NCBI GenBank assembly: GCA_965226155.1
Contig: OZ245331.1
Span: 2,604,001-2,668,000 of the forward strand
DNA length: 64,000 nucleotides
From: G965226155 sp965226155
GTDB lineage: Bacteria > Pseudomonadota > Gammaproteobacteria > Eutrophobiales > Eutrophobiaceae
Direction of reading: 5' to 3'
The position numbers were made by a program, and so were the translations under genes. The notes under the pieces were generated by a model. It searched no databases. It saw nothing but the letters and a program-made list of their open reading frames with translations, and was not told the origin of the DNA. Positions 24,714 to 34,175 of the stretch are shown piece after piece; within the stretch, counting starts at the first letter, position 1; each line of letters opens with the position of its first letter.

Positions 24714-26453
24714 TCAGCCACTTGCGAGGTTCGGCTGGATATATTCAATGATCATTTGTGGCGTCTTGCGCCCCATATATTCATTCACATCGAGTTTATA
24801 TACCGCTTGCACAGATCGGATGTCATCAGGCCAGGCCTGATCAGTCTCGTTAAACGCAATAGCATCTATCTGCTTTACACTTCCTGTCATTTTTAATTTC
24901 ATTTTCAGATGATGGTTGCCAACGATCCGCTTTTCGATGATTTCGAAAATTCCGTCGAATACAGGTTCAGGAAAACCCTGTCCCCATGGACCAGAGCCGC
25001 GTATCAGTTCAGCCATTTCCAGCGTCATATCCTGTGCTGACAGCTCACCATCTGACATGATCTCGCTATTTATACCGTAGATTTCAGTTTGATTCTGAAT
25101 CTCTTGATAAAATTTCTGTGAAAATTGATCTAAGTCAGTAGCTCTCAGCGTCAGTCCAGCCGCCATAGCATGTCCTCCGAATGTAACGATTAAACCGGGG
25201 CTGAGTGTTGCGATCCGATTTATCACATCACGTATGTGTATGCCAGACACCGATCTGGCTGACCCCCTTAGCATCCCATCTTCATCATGGGCGAAGGCAA
25301 TTACAGGCCGATGTATTTTGTCTTTGATCTTTGATGCCAGAATACCAATGACACCTGAGTGCCAGTCATCATTACTCAGACATAGCCCATGAGAGAGCTT
25401 CTCAGTATCAGACAGTTCTGTTCGATTAATCTCGGTCAGTGCCTGGCGGTGCATCTCACCTTGTATCTCACGACGTTCCTTATTGAGTGCATCGAGCTGC
25501 TTTGCTATTTCAAATGCTTCATCGTCATCATTACTAATCAAACAATCTATTCCTAGGCTCATGTCAGTCAATCGCCCTGCCGCATTCAGCCTTGGACCAA
25601 TCGCGAATCCCAGGTCACTTGCAGTTATTTTTTTATGATTTCGGTTTGCGACATGGAACAAGGCTCGGATAGCTGCTATGCACCGGCCTGCCCTTATTCG
25701 ATCAAGGCCATTTGCAACCAAAATGCGATTGTTAAAATCAAGTGGAACTACGTCTGCTACCGTACCGAGGGCGACCAGATCTAGAAAGCTTGCCAAGTTA
25801 GGTTCGTTTATGTTTTTTTCAGTAAACCAGTCTCGCCTCCGTAATTCTGCACGTAAGGCCGCTAGTATATAAAACATAACCCCAACACCAGCCAAGCTCT
25901 TGCTTGGAAATTCATCATCAGGAAGATTGGGATTAACAATGACGGTCGCATCCGGAATGGTATCCCCAGGTAAGTGGTGATCAGTGATGATCACATCGAC
26001 ACCGCTAGCACGAGCAAGTGCAACACCTTCTACACTTGATATACCGTTATCAACGGTAACAATTACATCGGGCATCAGATCAAGTGCGAGTGCCGCCACA
26101 TCAGGGCTAAGACCGTAGCCATGTTTAAACCGATCAGGCACCAAATACTGCACATTGGTACTACCCATCGCCGACAAACCTCGGATGGCAAGGGCGCATG
26201 CCGTCGCCCCATCAGCATCGTAATCAGCAACGACTAATATTTTTTTATCCTGTGCTAATAGGTCCGCCAACAGGGCTGCTGTCTTATCAGCATTCTTCAA
26301 CAGGCTGAATGAAAGTAGATTCTTCAGAGAATAATCCAGTTCATCGACTGATTTTATTTTTCTAGAAGAATAGATACGCCTTAAAATAGGGTCTAGATCA
26401 TCTGGGAAATTATTATCGCGACCAACAGTACGTCTGGATATCTTTCTCTCCAT
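24714..26453 (-). CDS. recJ: single-stranded-DNA-specific exonuclease RecJ
   Basis: A 579-residue 5'-3' ssDNA exonuclease used in recombination and mismatch repair. The DHH-family metal motifs are VVADYDADGATA (motif I), VTVDNGIS (motif II) and ITDHHLPGDTIPDATVIVNPN (motif III). The DHHA1 motif near GGHAMAAGL and an OB-fold C-terminal domain follow. It begins 6 bases after the rpfE-like gene and ends 61 bases before the prfB start, so the four genes rpfE-like, recJ, prfB and lysS probably form one transcript. Confidence 0.95.
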   Translation of the reverse strand: MERKISRRTVGRDNNFPDDLDPILRRIYSSRKIKSVDELDYSLKNLLSFSLLKNADKTAALLADLLAQDKKILVVADYDADGATACALAIRGLSAMGSTNVQYLVPDRFKHGYGLSPDVAALALDLMPDVIVTVDNGISSVEGVALARASGVDVIITDHHLPGDTIPDATVIVNPNLPDDEFPSKSLAGVGVMFYILAALRAELRRRDWFTEKNINEPNLASFLDLVALGTVADVVPLDFNNRILVANGLDRIRAGRCIAAIRALFHVANRNHKKITASDLGFAIGPRLNAAGRLTDMSLGIDCLISNDDDEAFEIAKQLDALNKERREIQGEMHRQALTEINRTELSDTEKLSHGLCLSNDDWHSGVIGILASKIKDKIHRPVIAFAHDEDGMLRGSARSVSGIHIRDVINRIATLSPGLIVTFGGHAMAAGLTLRATDLDQFSQKFYQEIQNQTEIYGINSEIMSDGELSAQDMTLEMAELIRGSGPWGQGFPEPVFDGIFEIIEKRIVGNHHLKMKLKMTGSVKQIDAIAFNETDQAWPDDIRSVQAVYKLDVNEYMGRKTPQMIIEYIQPNLASG

Positions 26454-26459
26454 ACCGAA

Positions 26460-27482
26460 CTAATCTTTATATCTCGCGATGGATTTCGACTTCCGCCACA
26501 TTTTACACAGTGTTAACCAGCTGATTTCAAATTCGCTTGTGTCTGTTACCAAGGTGAGCTTTTTAAGCTTGCCCCACTTAAGCATGCTTAATAACGGAAT
26601 GAACCAGGTTTTTTCTAGTAACAACAACGCCTCATACCACAACTGCAAATTTTGGTATTGGGCAGGCATTAGACAATGGTCCAGCACTAACAAGATGCTT
26701 TTATTCTTTTCTAAGCTTGCGGCCAAGCCGTTCATATCAGCTGGTGGTGGACGGCAAGGTGTATCTGTCAGCATGGCTAAACCCCTTGCAAACACATCTT
26801 CACTATAGATGGCAGACCATAGCTGTCCCGGGTTGTCCGGTAATTCTCCGGCTCCCCAAAACCAGACACTGTTAATTTGCAGCTCGCTTTTCTGAGAACG
26901 AAGCTGATTGATGTCACATGAATGCAACTGCATCTGAATTTGATTTAACAAAGAATGAAACCGCATCGCATCCGCTCCCTGGGGTAGGTAAGCATTTATG
27001 TCCCTCCCTACTACCATCGACAGATCGGTGGTTCGGATATTTGGAACATGATTGAGACTAACATACCATCGATCAACCGAGGGGACTTCTAAATTCATGT
27101 CGTAGTCTGGGAGAATTTTTTTAATTTCAGCAGCTATTGCTAGTGCATCATGTCGGTTCAAGCCGAGGACGAAGGAATCCATCAAGATCAATCCATCACG
27201 GTCCGGTCTGAGATGGACCGGATCCGCCCGCATCCAATAGCCTTGCGGTAGCATATTGTCGTCAACAAGTCGTGTTACAGCCCCCACCGGGACATCTTTC
27301 CCATCCACTAAATCAAGACCGACTAACTCTGATAACAAACGATGAAATGACTGGGGTGCATATTGCTCATGGTCGGCACAAGCCAACATACGTTCTAATG
27401 CAGGTAACTGAGGGACATAATCATCAGCATAATACTGGTCAGGCCCGAGCAAGCCAGGGACGAGGAGAGTCAGATCGACCAT
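26460..27482 (-). CDS. conserved protein, RpfE-like
   Basis: A 340-residue soluble protein starting MVDLTLLVPGLLGPDQYYADDY. Its motifs are LHLRPDRDGLILMD-like (here VHLRPDRDGLILMD), LEVPSVDRWYVSL and VWFWGAGELP. I recognise this pattern from the uncharacterised family that sits directly before recJ in many Gammaproteobacteria, called RpfE in the Xanthomonas rpf-recJ-prfB-lysS cluster. The WGAGELP stretch is reminiscent of phosphopentomutase/phosphoglycerate mutase-like annotation, but no such active site is evident. No signal peptide or membrane helix. Function unknown. Confidence 0.6.
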   Translation of the reverse strand: MVDLTLLVPGLLGPDQYYADDYVPQLPALERMLACADHEQYAPQSFHRLLSELVGLDLVDGKDVPVGAVTRLVDDNMLPQGYWMRADPVHLRPDRDGLILMDSFVLGLNRHDALAIAAEIKKILPDYDMNLEVPSVDRWYVSLNHVPNIRTTDLSMVVGRDINAYLPQGADAMRFHSLLNQIQMQLHSCDINQLRSQKSELQINSVWFWGAGELPDNPGQLWSAIYSEDVFARGLAMLTDTPCRPPPADMNGLAASLEKNKSILLVLDHCLMPAQYQNLQLWYEALLLLEKTWFIPLLSMLKWGKLKKLTLVTDTSEFEISWLTLCKMWRKSKSIARYKD

Positions 27483-27594
27483 GTTGTCGGTTGGGATATG
27501 GCATGAAAAAACTTGTACATTAATTTTTCATCCCCGGAATAACTTATGGATTTTGATTATACCTACCCTACTCATCCTCTCTTAGCGATGAATA

Positions 27595-28707
27595 CTAAAT
27601 ACTATCGAGAATCGCACTTTTTACCTGATCCAAATTAGCATCCACCTTGATAACCGGTGCAGTACTCTGCTTAATCGCAGTATCGGGATCCTTCAATCCA
27701 TGGCCAGTTAGAGTACACACAACACAGCTACCTTCTGCGATGCGATTGGAAGTAATGTCCTTTATCGCACCAGCTACCGATATCGCCGACGCTGGCTCAC
27801 AAAATATTCCCTCATTTTCAGCAAGCAGCTTCTGAGCCGCAAGGATCTCTTCATCTGAAAATTCATCAAACCAACCGTTTGATTCCTTGCTCACGGCCCA
27901 CGCTTGATCCCATGATTGCGGATTACCGATGCGTATGGCAGTTGCAACTGTTTCGGGATTCTCAACTGGATGGTCACGCAGGAACGGTGCGGATCCACTC
28001 GCCTGGTATCCTGCCATGACCGGTGTTTTATCAATGACTGCTTTACTCTGGTATTTACATTGATCATCACAGAACTGGCAAGCAGCTGTCTGCTGCCCAG
28101 CATATTCACTATAACCAACCCAATGTGCCGTAATGTTGCCGGCGTTTCCAACCGGCAAACAATGATAGTCCGGGGCTCGACCCAAAGCGTCCATAATTTC
28201 AAAAGCAATGGTCTTCTGACCCTGTATACGATAAGGATTGATTGAATTGACGATGGTCAGTGATGCCTCGGTCTCAAGTTGTTTTACCAAACGCATGCCA
28301 TCATCAAAGTTACCGACGATTTGTATTACCACTGCACCCTTCATCATTGCTTGCGTAAGTTTTCCCTGTGCTATCTTACCTTCCGGTATTAAAACAAATG
28401 CCTTTATCCCCGCTCGGGCCGCATAAGCCGCTGCTGATGCGGAAGTATTTCCTGTGGATGCGCATATGATGGCCTGCGATCCTTCTGAAACGGCTTGAGT
28501 AACAGCCAAGGTCATACCTCGGTCCTTAAAGGAACCGGTAGGATTTGATCCCTCGAATTTCACATAGACATCAATCTCCCTGCCAGAAAGGGCCGGGATG
28601 TTTTCAAGCCGGATCAATGGCGTATTGCCCTCGTTGAGAGTAATAATACGTGTGTCGTCAGCTATCGGTAACCGGTCACGATAGCGATTTATGATCCCTG
28701 TATACAT
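27595..28707 (-). CDS. thrC: threonine synthase with a Cys-rich insertion
   Basis: A 370-residue PLP enzyme turning O-phosphohomoserine into threonine. The PLP lysine is Lys61 in GSFKDRGM, and the phosphate loop is ASTGNTSASAAAYAARAG. The ATG at 28707 (MYTGIINRYRDRLP) is chosen over a TTG overlapping hom, because the family begins at this point and GGGA lies upstream. Between residues about 203 and 224 there is a segment absent from the usual sequence, carrying CQFCDDQC (Cys210, Cys213, Cys217); the family normally goes straight from GY-x-EY to the LP-x-M-x-G-Q-A segment. It forms an operon with hom and alaC. Confidence 0.93.
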   Translation of the reverse strand: MYTGIINRYRDRLPIADDTRIITLNEGNTPLIRLENIPALSGREIDVYVKFEGSNPTGSFKDRGMTLAVTQAVSEGSQAIICASTGNTSASAAAYAARAGIKAFVLIPEGKIAQGKLTQAMMKGAVVIQIVGNFDDGMRLVKQLETEASLTIVNSINPYRIQGQKTIAFEIMDALGRAPDYHCLPVGNAGNITAHWVGYSEYAGQQTAACQFCDDQCKYQSKAVIDKTPVMAGYQASGSAPFLRDHPVENPETVATAIRIGNPQSWDQAWAVSKESNGWFDEFSDEEILAAQKLLAENEGIFCEPASAISVAGAIKDITSNRIAEGSCVVCTLTGHGLKDPDTAIKQSTAPVIKVDANLDQVKSAILDSI

Positions 28708-28726
28708 TTCACATCCCAGATTTATT

Positions 28727-30037
28727 TTATCCAAGCGACTCTACTCGGATACGGTGGACCTTGCCGTCTATTGAATCTAGCCCTTCAATCTTGGCTATCG
28801 CCTTGTTCATGTTTTTTTCAATGATTTTCTGAGTGAGGATGATCACTGGCACATGACTAGTACCATCCGCCGGTTCCTTTTGGATGATAGCTTCGATGCT
28901 GATATCGAGATCGCCTAGAATAGCAGTCACATCTGACAACACACCGGGACGATCGACAGCATGGAGACGCAGGTAATATGCGGTTTCAATACCATCTATC
29001 GCGATAACCGGAATATCAGACATGGCGTTCGGCTGGAATGCCAAATGAGGCACCCTGTTTTCTGGGTCCGTGGTCAATACCCGCACGACATCTATCACAT
29101 CCGCTACAACAGCAGAGGCAGTCGGCAACGATCCGGCACCGGCACCATAATACAATGTCGGTCCAGAAGCATCGGCCTTGACCATGACAGCATTCATAAC
29201 CCCATCAACATTCGCAATCAGTTGACGTTCGGGAATCATTGCCGGATGCACACGTATCTCTATACCGGCATCAGTTTTACGTGTAATGCCGAGATGTTTT
29301 ATCGTGTAACCCAACTCAGCTACGTAAGTGACATCAGCTTGTTCGATACCGGTAATCCCTTCCTTATAGGTCTTATCAAACTGCAAAGGAATTCCAAAAG
29401 CAATGGAGCTAAGAATAGTCAGCTTATGTGCAGCATCGACACCTTCTACATCGAAAGTTGGATCAGCCTCTGCATACCCTAAAGTCTGGGCCTCTTTAAG
29501 CACATCCTGGAAATCTCTGCCTTCTAACATCTTGGTGAGAATATAATTACTGGTACCATTAACTATCCCCGCCACCCATTCAATTTGGTTGGCAGACAAA
29601 CCTTCGCGCATCGCCTTAATGATGGGGATACCACCAGCAACAGCGGCTTCGAAAGCTACAGTAACGCCTTTACTCTGGGCTAAAGCAAAAATCTCGTTTC
29701 CGTGAGAAGCAATCAGTGCTTTATTTGCTGTGACGACATGTTTGCCATTTTCAATCGCTTTCAGCACCAGCTCGAGTGCGGGACTGTAACCACCAATCAG
29801 TTCGATAACAATCTGCACATCCGGATCGTTAACTACGGCAAAAGCATCATCCGTCAGTTTTTCGATTTGGGCTAATCCATAGATAAGTTCGGTATTGTAT
29901 TCCTTGGCAGCGGCATGACTAATAATAATTCCGCGGCCAGCACGACGAGCAATCTCATCAGCATTACGTGATAACACGCTGACTGTTCCGCCGCCGACTG
30001 TACCTAAACCTAATAATCCAACTTTAACTGGATCCAT
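28727..30037 (-). CDS. hom: homoserine dehydrogenase
   Basis: A 436-residue monofunctional enzyme reducing aspartate semialdehyde to homoserine with NAD(P)H. The N-terminal Rossmann motif is GLLGLGTVGGGT, the catalytic region has AAVAGGIPIIKAMREGL and GIVNGTSNYILTKM, and a C-terminal ACT domain spans about residues 350-430 (YYLRLHAVDRPGVLSDVTAILGD), which usually senses threonine. It lies between alaC and thrC, with gaps of 23 and 19 bases. This hom-thrC order upstream of recJ is typical of Gammaproteobacteria. Confidence 0.96.
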   Translation of the reverse strand: MDPVKVGLLGLGTVGGGTVSVLSRNADEIARRAGRGIIISHAAAKEYNTELIYGLAQIEKLTDDAFAVVNDPDVQIVIELIGGYSPALELVLKAIENGKHVVTANKALIASHGNEIFALAQSKGVTVAFEAAVAGGIPIIKAMREGLSANQIEWVAGIVNGTSNYILTKMLEGRDFQDVLKEAQTLGYAEADPTFDVEGVDAAHKLTILSSIAFGIPLQFDKTYKEGITGIEQADVTYVAELGYTIKHLGITRKTDAGIEIRVHPAMIPERQLIANVDGVMNAVMVKADASGPTLYYGAGAGSLPTASAVVADVIDVVRVLTTDPENRVPHLAFQPNAMSDIPVIAIDGIETAYYLRLHAVDRPGVLSDVTAILGDLDISIEAIIQKEPADGTSHVPVIILTQKIIEKNMNKAIAKIEGLDSIDGKVHRIRVESLG

Positions 30038-30060
30038 GATTGCAGGACTCCTGATTAATT

Positions 30061-31260
30061 TTATCCAACTTTCTTCACCTCATGGCCACTCTTGAACATG
30101 GAACGAATTCCACGTGCAGCTTGCCGGGTACGATGTTCATTTTCGATCAAAGCAAAGCGAACATGTTTATCACCATACTCACCAAAGCCAATTCCTGGAG
30201 ATACAGCCACCTTGGCCTGCAACAATAATTGCTTGGAGAACTCTAGAGAACCCAGATGCTGATATTGTCCAGGTATTGGAGCCCACACAAACATAGTGCC
30301 CTTAGGCTTTTCAACTTGCCAGCCGAGAGAGTTTAAGCCATCGCAAAGGACGTCTCGTCGACTTTGGTACATCATACGAATATCAGTAACACATTTCTGA
30401 TCACCTTCCAACGCTGAGATCGCAGCAACTTGCAATGGAGTAAATATTCCGTAATCAAGATATGACTTCAGACGTGCCAATGCATGCACCAGTGCAGGAT
30501 TGCCAACCATAAAACCTACACGCCAGCCCGGCATATTGTAGCTTTTTGACAGAGTAAAAAATTCAACCGCATAATCTTTTGCCTGTTTCACTTGCAGTAT
30601 GGATGGTGCTTTATAATTGTCGAACACAATATCTGCATAGGCAATATCGTGCACTACCCAGAATTCATGTTCTTTAGCGACATCGATCACCTTTTCAAAA
30701 AATTCCAAATCGACACAATACGTAGTTGGGTTGCTTGGAAAATTTAACAGTAACAATTTTGGTTTAGGCCAACTATTGCGGATCGCACTATCGAGTTCGC
30801 TAAAAAAATCGATATCCTTGCCGATCGGGACGTGGCGCACATCCGCACCTGCAATAATAAAACCGTAAGGGTGTATTGGATATGACGGGTTAGGCACCAG
30901 CACAGCATCGCCCTTCTCAACGATGGCCATTGCCAGATGCGCAAGCCCTTCTTTGGAACCCAGTGTCACTATCGCTTCACTTTCTGGATCCAGATGCACT
31001 TGGTAACGCTGCTGGTACCAATTGCAGATTGCTTTTCGCAGCCGCGGAATTCCACGCGATACGGAATATCGATGGGTATCATCTCGCTGCGCAGCCTCAA
31101 TCAGCTTATCGATAACATGACTAGGTGCAGGCTGGTCAGGATTGCCCATACCGAAATCAATGATATCTTCGCCATGATGGCGCTCCTCCATCTTCAATTC
31201 ATTGACGATATTGAAAACATAGGGTGGCAACCGCTTAATTTTTGGAAAGTCTTCGTTCAC
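30061..31260 (-). CDS. alaC: class I aminotransferase, AlaC-type glutamate-pyruvate transaminase
   Basis: A 399-residue PLP aminotransferase. The PLP lysine lies in TLSKSYNMPGWRVGF, and the substrate segments are DFGMGNPDQPAP at the N-terminus and FPSNPTTYCVDLEF. The match with AlaC (YfdZ) is strong: this enzyme makes alanine from pyruvate and glutamate. The start is a GTG at 31260 without a visible Shine-Dalgarno; no closer ATG fits the family. It leads the alaC-hom-thrC operon. Divergent from nit, with a 165-bp shared regulatory gap. Confidence 0.9.
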   Translation of the reverse strand: MNEDFPKIKRLPPYVFNIVNELKMEERHHGEDIIDFGMGNPDQPAPSHVIDKLIEAAQRDDTHRYSVSRGIPRLRKAICNWYQQRYQVHLDPESEAIVTLGSKEGLAHLAMAIVEKGDAVLVPNPSYPIHPYGFIIAGADVRHVPIGKDIDFFSELDSAIRNSWPKPKLLLLNFPSNPTTYCVDLEFFEKVIDVAKEHEFWVVHDIAYADIVFDNYKAPSILQVKQAKDYAVEFFTLSKSYNMPGWRVGFMVGNPALVHALARLKSYLDYGIFTPLQVAAISALEGDQKCVTDIRMMYQSRRDVLCDGLNSLGWQVEKPKGTMFVWAPIPGQYQHLGSLEFSKQLLLQAKVAVSPGIGFGEYGDKHVRFALIENEHRTRQAARGIRSMFKSGHEVKKVG

Positions 31261-31388
31261 TGTGAGTTTATCTAACTATTAATTAATGCGTAGCAGTATA
31301 AGGGAATATCTAAGCACTATATAGTAGGTTGAATAGAGATACCGCTCACTACATGCTCCCTCAAAAATAGGATCTAGACGTTTTCTAC

Positions 31389-31419
31389 CGCTTACATCCC
31401 TGTAAGCGTTACGTATACT
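31389..31419 (+). promoter_or_regulatory. candidate leaderless promoter with a perfect inverted repeat, nit-tldD
   Basis: A perfect palindrome CGCTTACA-tccc-TGTAAGCG lies at 31389-31408. A -35-like CTTACA (31391-31396) inside it is 17 bases from TATACT (31414-31419). The ATG of nit is at 31426, only 6 bases after that -10, and no Shine-Dalgarno precedes it, so transcription would begin at or very near the ATG. The palindrome could be a regulator site covering the -35 region. This is inference from sequence. Confidence 0.45.
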
Positions 31420-31425
31420 ATCTAC

Positions 31426-32238
31426 ATGATTCGCGTTGCCGCTATTCAAATGGTTTCCACTGCTGATGTGACAGATAACCTGTCATCCGTTGCACAGCTG
31501 ATACAAGAGGCGGTGAGTGACGGGGCAAAATTCGTACTGTTGCCCGAGTATTTCCCAGTAATCAGCGATAACCCACAAGCCAAGGTCCATATCAGGGAAG
31601 CCTATGGTAAAGGTCCAATCCAGGAGTTCCTCAAACAACAGGCCAAGCAACATAGTATCTGGTTGATGGGAGGAACCATCCCATTAGAATGTGACGATGA
31701 AAGTCGAGTCTATAACAGTTGTCTGCTATATGATCCACAAGGCCAATGCGTTAGTCGTTATGAGAAGATACACCTGTTTGATGTCTATGTAGACCAGGAA
31801 GGCAAGGAGTCGTATAACGAATCCGCCACTATCACAGCGGGTGATCACCCCGTCATTGCTGAAACTTCGTTTGCAAAAATCGGCATGTCGATATGTTACG
31901 ATTTACGCTTCCCTGAGCTGTTCCGAAATATGCTTGATCAAGGGATTACCGTCATTACGGTACCATCGGCGTTCACCGTTACCACAGGCAAACGTCACTG
32001 GGAACTGTTGATCCGCGCCCGAGCTGTTGAAAACCTATGTTTTGTTATAGCCGCTAATCAAGGAGGCCAGAACACTGCTCATCGCGCGACCTGGGGACAT
32101 AGCATGATAATTGATCCATGGGGCGATATACTGGCCTCGGTGGATCACGGTACGGGGATCGCCTGTGCCGATTTAGACCTTGATCATTTGCTTAAAATTA
32201 GAAATTCATTCCCAGCACTACAACATCGGAAACTATAG
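31426..32238 (+). CDS. carbon-nitrogen hydrolase (Nit/omega-amidase-like)
   Basis: A 270-residue nitrilase-superfamily amidase. The catalytic triad is Glu41 (LLPEYF), Lys114 (RYEKIHLFD) and Cys157 (MSICYDLRFPEL). The sequence is of the Nit1/YbeM type, now known to deaminate damaged glutathione (deaminated glutathione amidase); that role is inference here. It is followed 5 bases later by tldD, the conserved nit-tldD order of Gammaproteobacteria. The yhdP and rng genes that often precede are not here. Confidence 0.9.
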   Translation: MIRVAAIQMVSTADVTDNLSSVAQLIQEAVSDGAKFVLLPEYFPVISDNPQAKVHIREAYGKGPIQEFLKQQAKQHSIWLMGGTIPLECDDESRVYNSCLLYDPQGQCVSRYEKIHLFDVYVDQEGKESYNESATITAGDHPVIAETSFAKIGMSICYDLRFPELFRNMLDQGITVITVPSAFTVTTGKRHWELLIRARAVENLCFVIAANQGGQNTAHRATWGHSMIIDPWGDILASVDHGTGIACADLDLDHLLKIRNSFPALQHRKL

Positions 32239-32243
32239 AAAAT

Positions 32244-33689
32244 ATGAGCCAGTCTCTGGAAATCGCAAAAGAACACTTGCTAACACCGGTCGGCCTTGAA
32301 GTCACCGATATTCAGAAGACGTTAGATCAAATAATGGCACATCAAATTGACCAGGCAGATCTGTATTTTGAATCTTCACGGTCCGAATCGTGGATACTGG
32401 AAGACAGTCTCATAAAAGAAGGCTCCTACAATATCGATCAAGGTGTAGGGGTTCGTGCCATCAGCGGTGAAAAAACCGGTTTTGCCTATTCTGATGAGAT
32501 CGTTTTACCCGCGCTTACTAGCGCCGCACAAGTTGCACGCGCTATCGCCAGTAGCGGTAATGATGGAAAAATTCAGGCATGGCACCAACAACCAATCAGC
32601 CCTTTATATTGTGATGATGATCCTACTCTATCGATCCCTTCGGATAAAAAAGTGGCATTGTTGAAAAAAATTGATGAGATGGCTAGGAAAAAAGATTCAC
32701 GGGTACAACAAGTCATCGCCACACTCGGCGGTTCCTACAACACCATACTTGTTGCCAGTATTGACGGCACCTTTTCAGCTGACATACGTCCACTAGTAAG
32801 GCTAAATGTCAGTGTGATCGTCGAACAAAATGGCATGAGGGAGAGAGGGAGTGCCGGAGGTGGCGGCCGTTTTGGATATGAATATTTCGAAAATGATGAT
32901 CTGTTAGCATCCTATGTAGATGAAGCCGTGTCCCAAGCATTGATCAACCTTGAAGCAGTTGCGGCACCCGCTGGTTCCATGACTGTCGTTCTCGGTCCTG
33001 GTTGGCCTGGTATCTTGTTACACGAGGCCATTGGTCATGGACTCGAAGGCGATTTCAATCGCAAAGGCACATCGGCTTTTTCTGGACGAATAGGTGACCG
33101 GATCGCAACTGAGCATGTCACTGTGGTGGACGACGGGACTATTCCCGACCGTCGCGGTTCCTTAACAATTGATGATGAAGGGGTATCCACTGAATGCACG
33201 ACTTTAATCGAACGAGGCATTTTGAAGAACTACATGCAAGATAAACTCAACGCACGATTAATGGGGATGAATCCCACCGGCAACGGACGGCGTGAATCTT
33301 ATGCCCATCTACCTATGCCGCGTATGACTAATACCTATATGTTATCTGGGAATCTCGAGCCAGATGAGATCATCGCTTCAGTAGATAAAGGGATCTATGC
33401 CACTCAGTTCGGCGGTGGACAGGTAGACATCACCAGCGGTAAATTCGTATTCAACACTAGCCAAGCATGGCTGATTGAAAAAGGGAAAATTACCAAACCA
33501 ATAAAAGGCGCAACCCTAATTGGCAACGGCCCTGATGTCCTCACCCGCGTCAGTATGGTCGGTAATAACCTGGAGATGGATACCGGCATCGGTGTTTGCG
33601 GGAAGGAAGGACAATCTGTCCCTGTTGGTGTTGGCCAACCCACAATACGGATCGATAATTTGACAGTAGGCGGAACTGCCTCCGGTTAA
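32244..33689 (+). CDS. tldD: metalloprotease TldD
   Basis: A 481-residue subunit of the TldD/TldE (PmbA) heterodimeric zinc protease that digests unfolded peptides and matures microcin or antitoxin substrates. The zinc motif HEAIGHGLEGD is at about residues 257-267. The third ligand is probably the Cys in the conserved C-terminal region. The N-terminal part (DQADLYFESSRSESWILEDSLIKEG) is also characteristic. No pmbA partner gene is in this window. It follows nit by 5 bases and is followed by a CBS gene with its own AGGAG. Confidence 0.95.
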   Translation: MSQSLEIAKEHLLTPVGLEVTDIQKTLDQIMAHQIDQADLYFESSRSESWILEDSLIKEGSYNIDQGVGVRAISGEKTGFAYSDEIVLPALTSAAQVARAIASSGNDGKIQAWHQQPISPLYCDDDPTLSIPSDKKVALLKKIDEMARKKDSRVQQVIATLGGSYNTILVASIDGTFSADIRPLVRLNVSVIVEQNGMRERGSAGGGGRFGYEYFENDDLLASYVDEAVSQALINLEAVAAPAGSMTVVLGPGWPGILLHEAIGHGLEGDFNRKGTSAFSGRIGDRIATEHVTVVDDGTIPDRRGSLTIDDEGVSTECTTLIERGILKNYMQDKLNARLMGMNPTGNGRRESYAHLPMPRMTNTYMLSGNLEPDEIIASVDKGIYATQFGGGQVDITSGKFVFNTSQAWLIEKGKITKPIKGATLIGNGPDVLTRVSMVGNNLEMDTGIGVCGKEGQSVPVGVGQPTIRIDNLTVGGTASG

Positions 33690-33727
33690 CAATCACGACA
33701 ATCTATACATTGTAAGGAGAAAGACCA

Positions 33728-34156
33728 ATGAAATCAGTCAGGCAGATTGTAGATGCTAAAGGGGATGATATTTGTTTTATTCAACCGGATGAGACCGTAT
33801 TTAATGCGATAAAGATGATGGCTGAAAAAGAGATAGGTGCCATACTCGTTATGGAGGATGAAAAACTAGTAGGGATACTAAGTGAAAGAGATTATGCGCG
33901 GAAAGTGATACTCAAAGGGAAATCATCAGAACAAACACCCGTCAAAGATATTATGACCACAAATGTTTTGTGTGCTCGTCCCGAACAAACTGTTGAAGAA
34001 TGCATGGCTCTGATGACTGAGAAACGTATTCGTCACCTTCCGGTCCTTAATGGAGGGCGAGTAGAGGGCATGATCTCCATCGGAGATTTAGTGAAGGACA
34101 TTATTGCTGAGCAGAAATTTATGATCGAACAGCTAGGGCACTACATAAGCGGGTAA
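33728..34156 (+). CDS. two-CBS-domain protein
   Basis: A 142-residue protein made of two CBS domains (about residues 10-60 and 75-130), with repeated signatures VGILSERDYARKVILKGKSS and HLPVLNGGRVEGMISIGDLVKDII. CBS pairs bind adenosine nucleotides and act as energy or ionic sensors. Stand-alone proteins of this size are common in Proteobacteria; the partner is unknown. AGGAG lies at a good distance before the ATG. It is convergent with aroC, with a gap of 19 bases. Confidence 0.9.
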   Translation: MKSVRQIVDAKGDDICFIQPDETVFNAIKMMAEKEIGAILVMEDEKLVGILSERDYARKVILKGKSSEQTPVKDIMTTNVLCARPEQTVEECMALMTEKRIRHLPVLNGGRVEGMISIGDLVKDIIAEQKFMIEQLGHYISG

Positions 34157-34175
34157 TTAAATCTATGGTCAGTAA

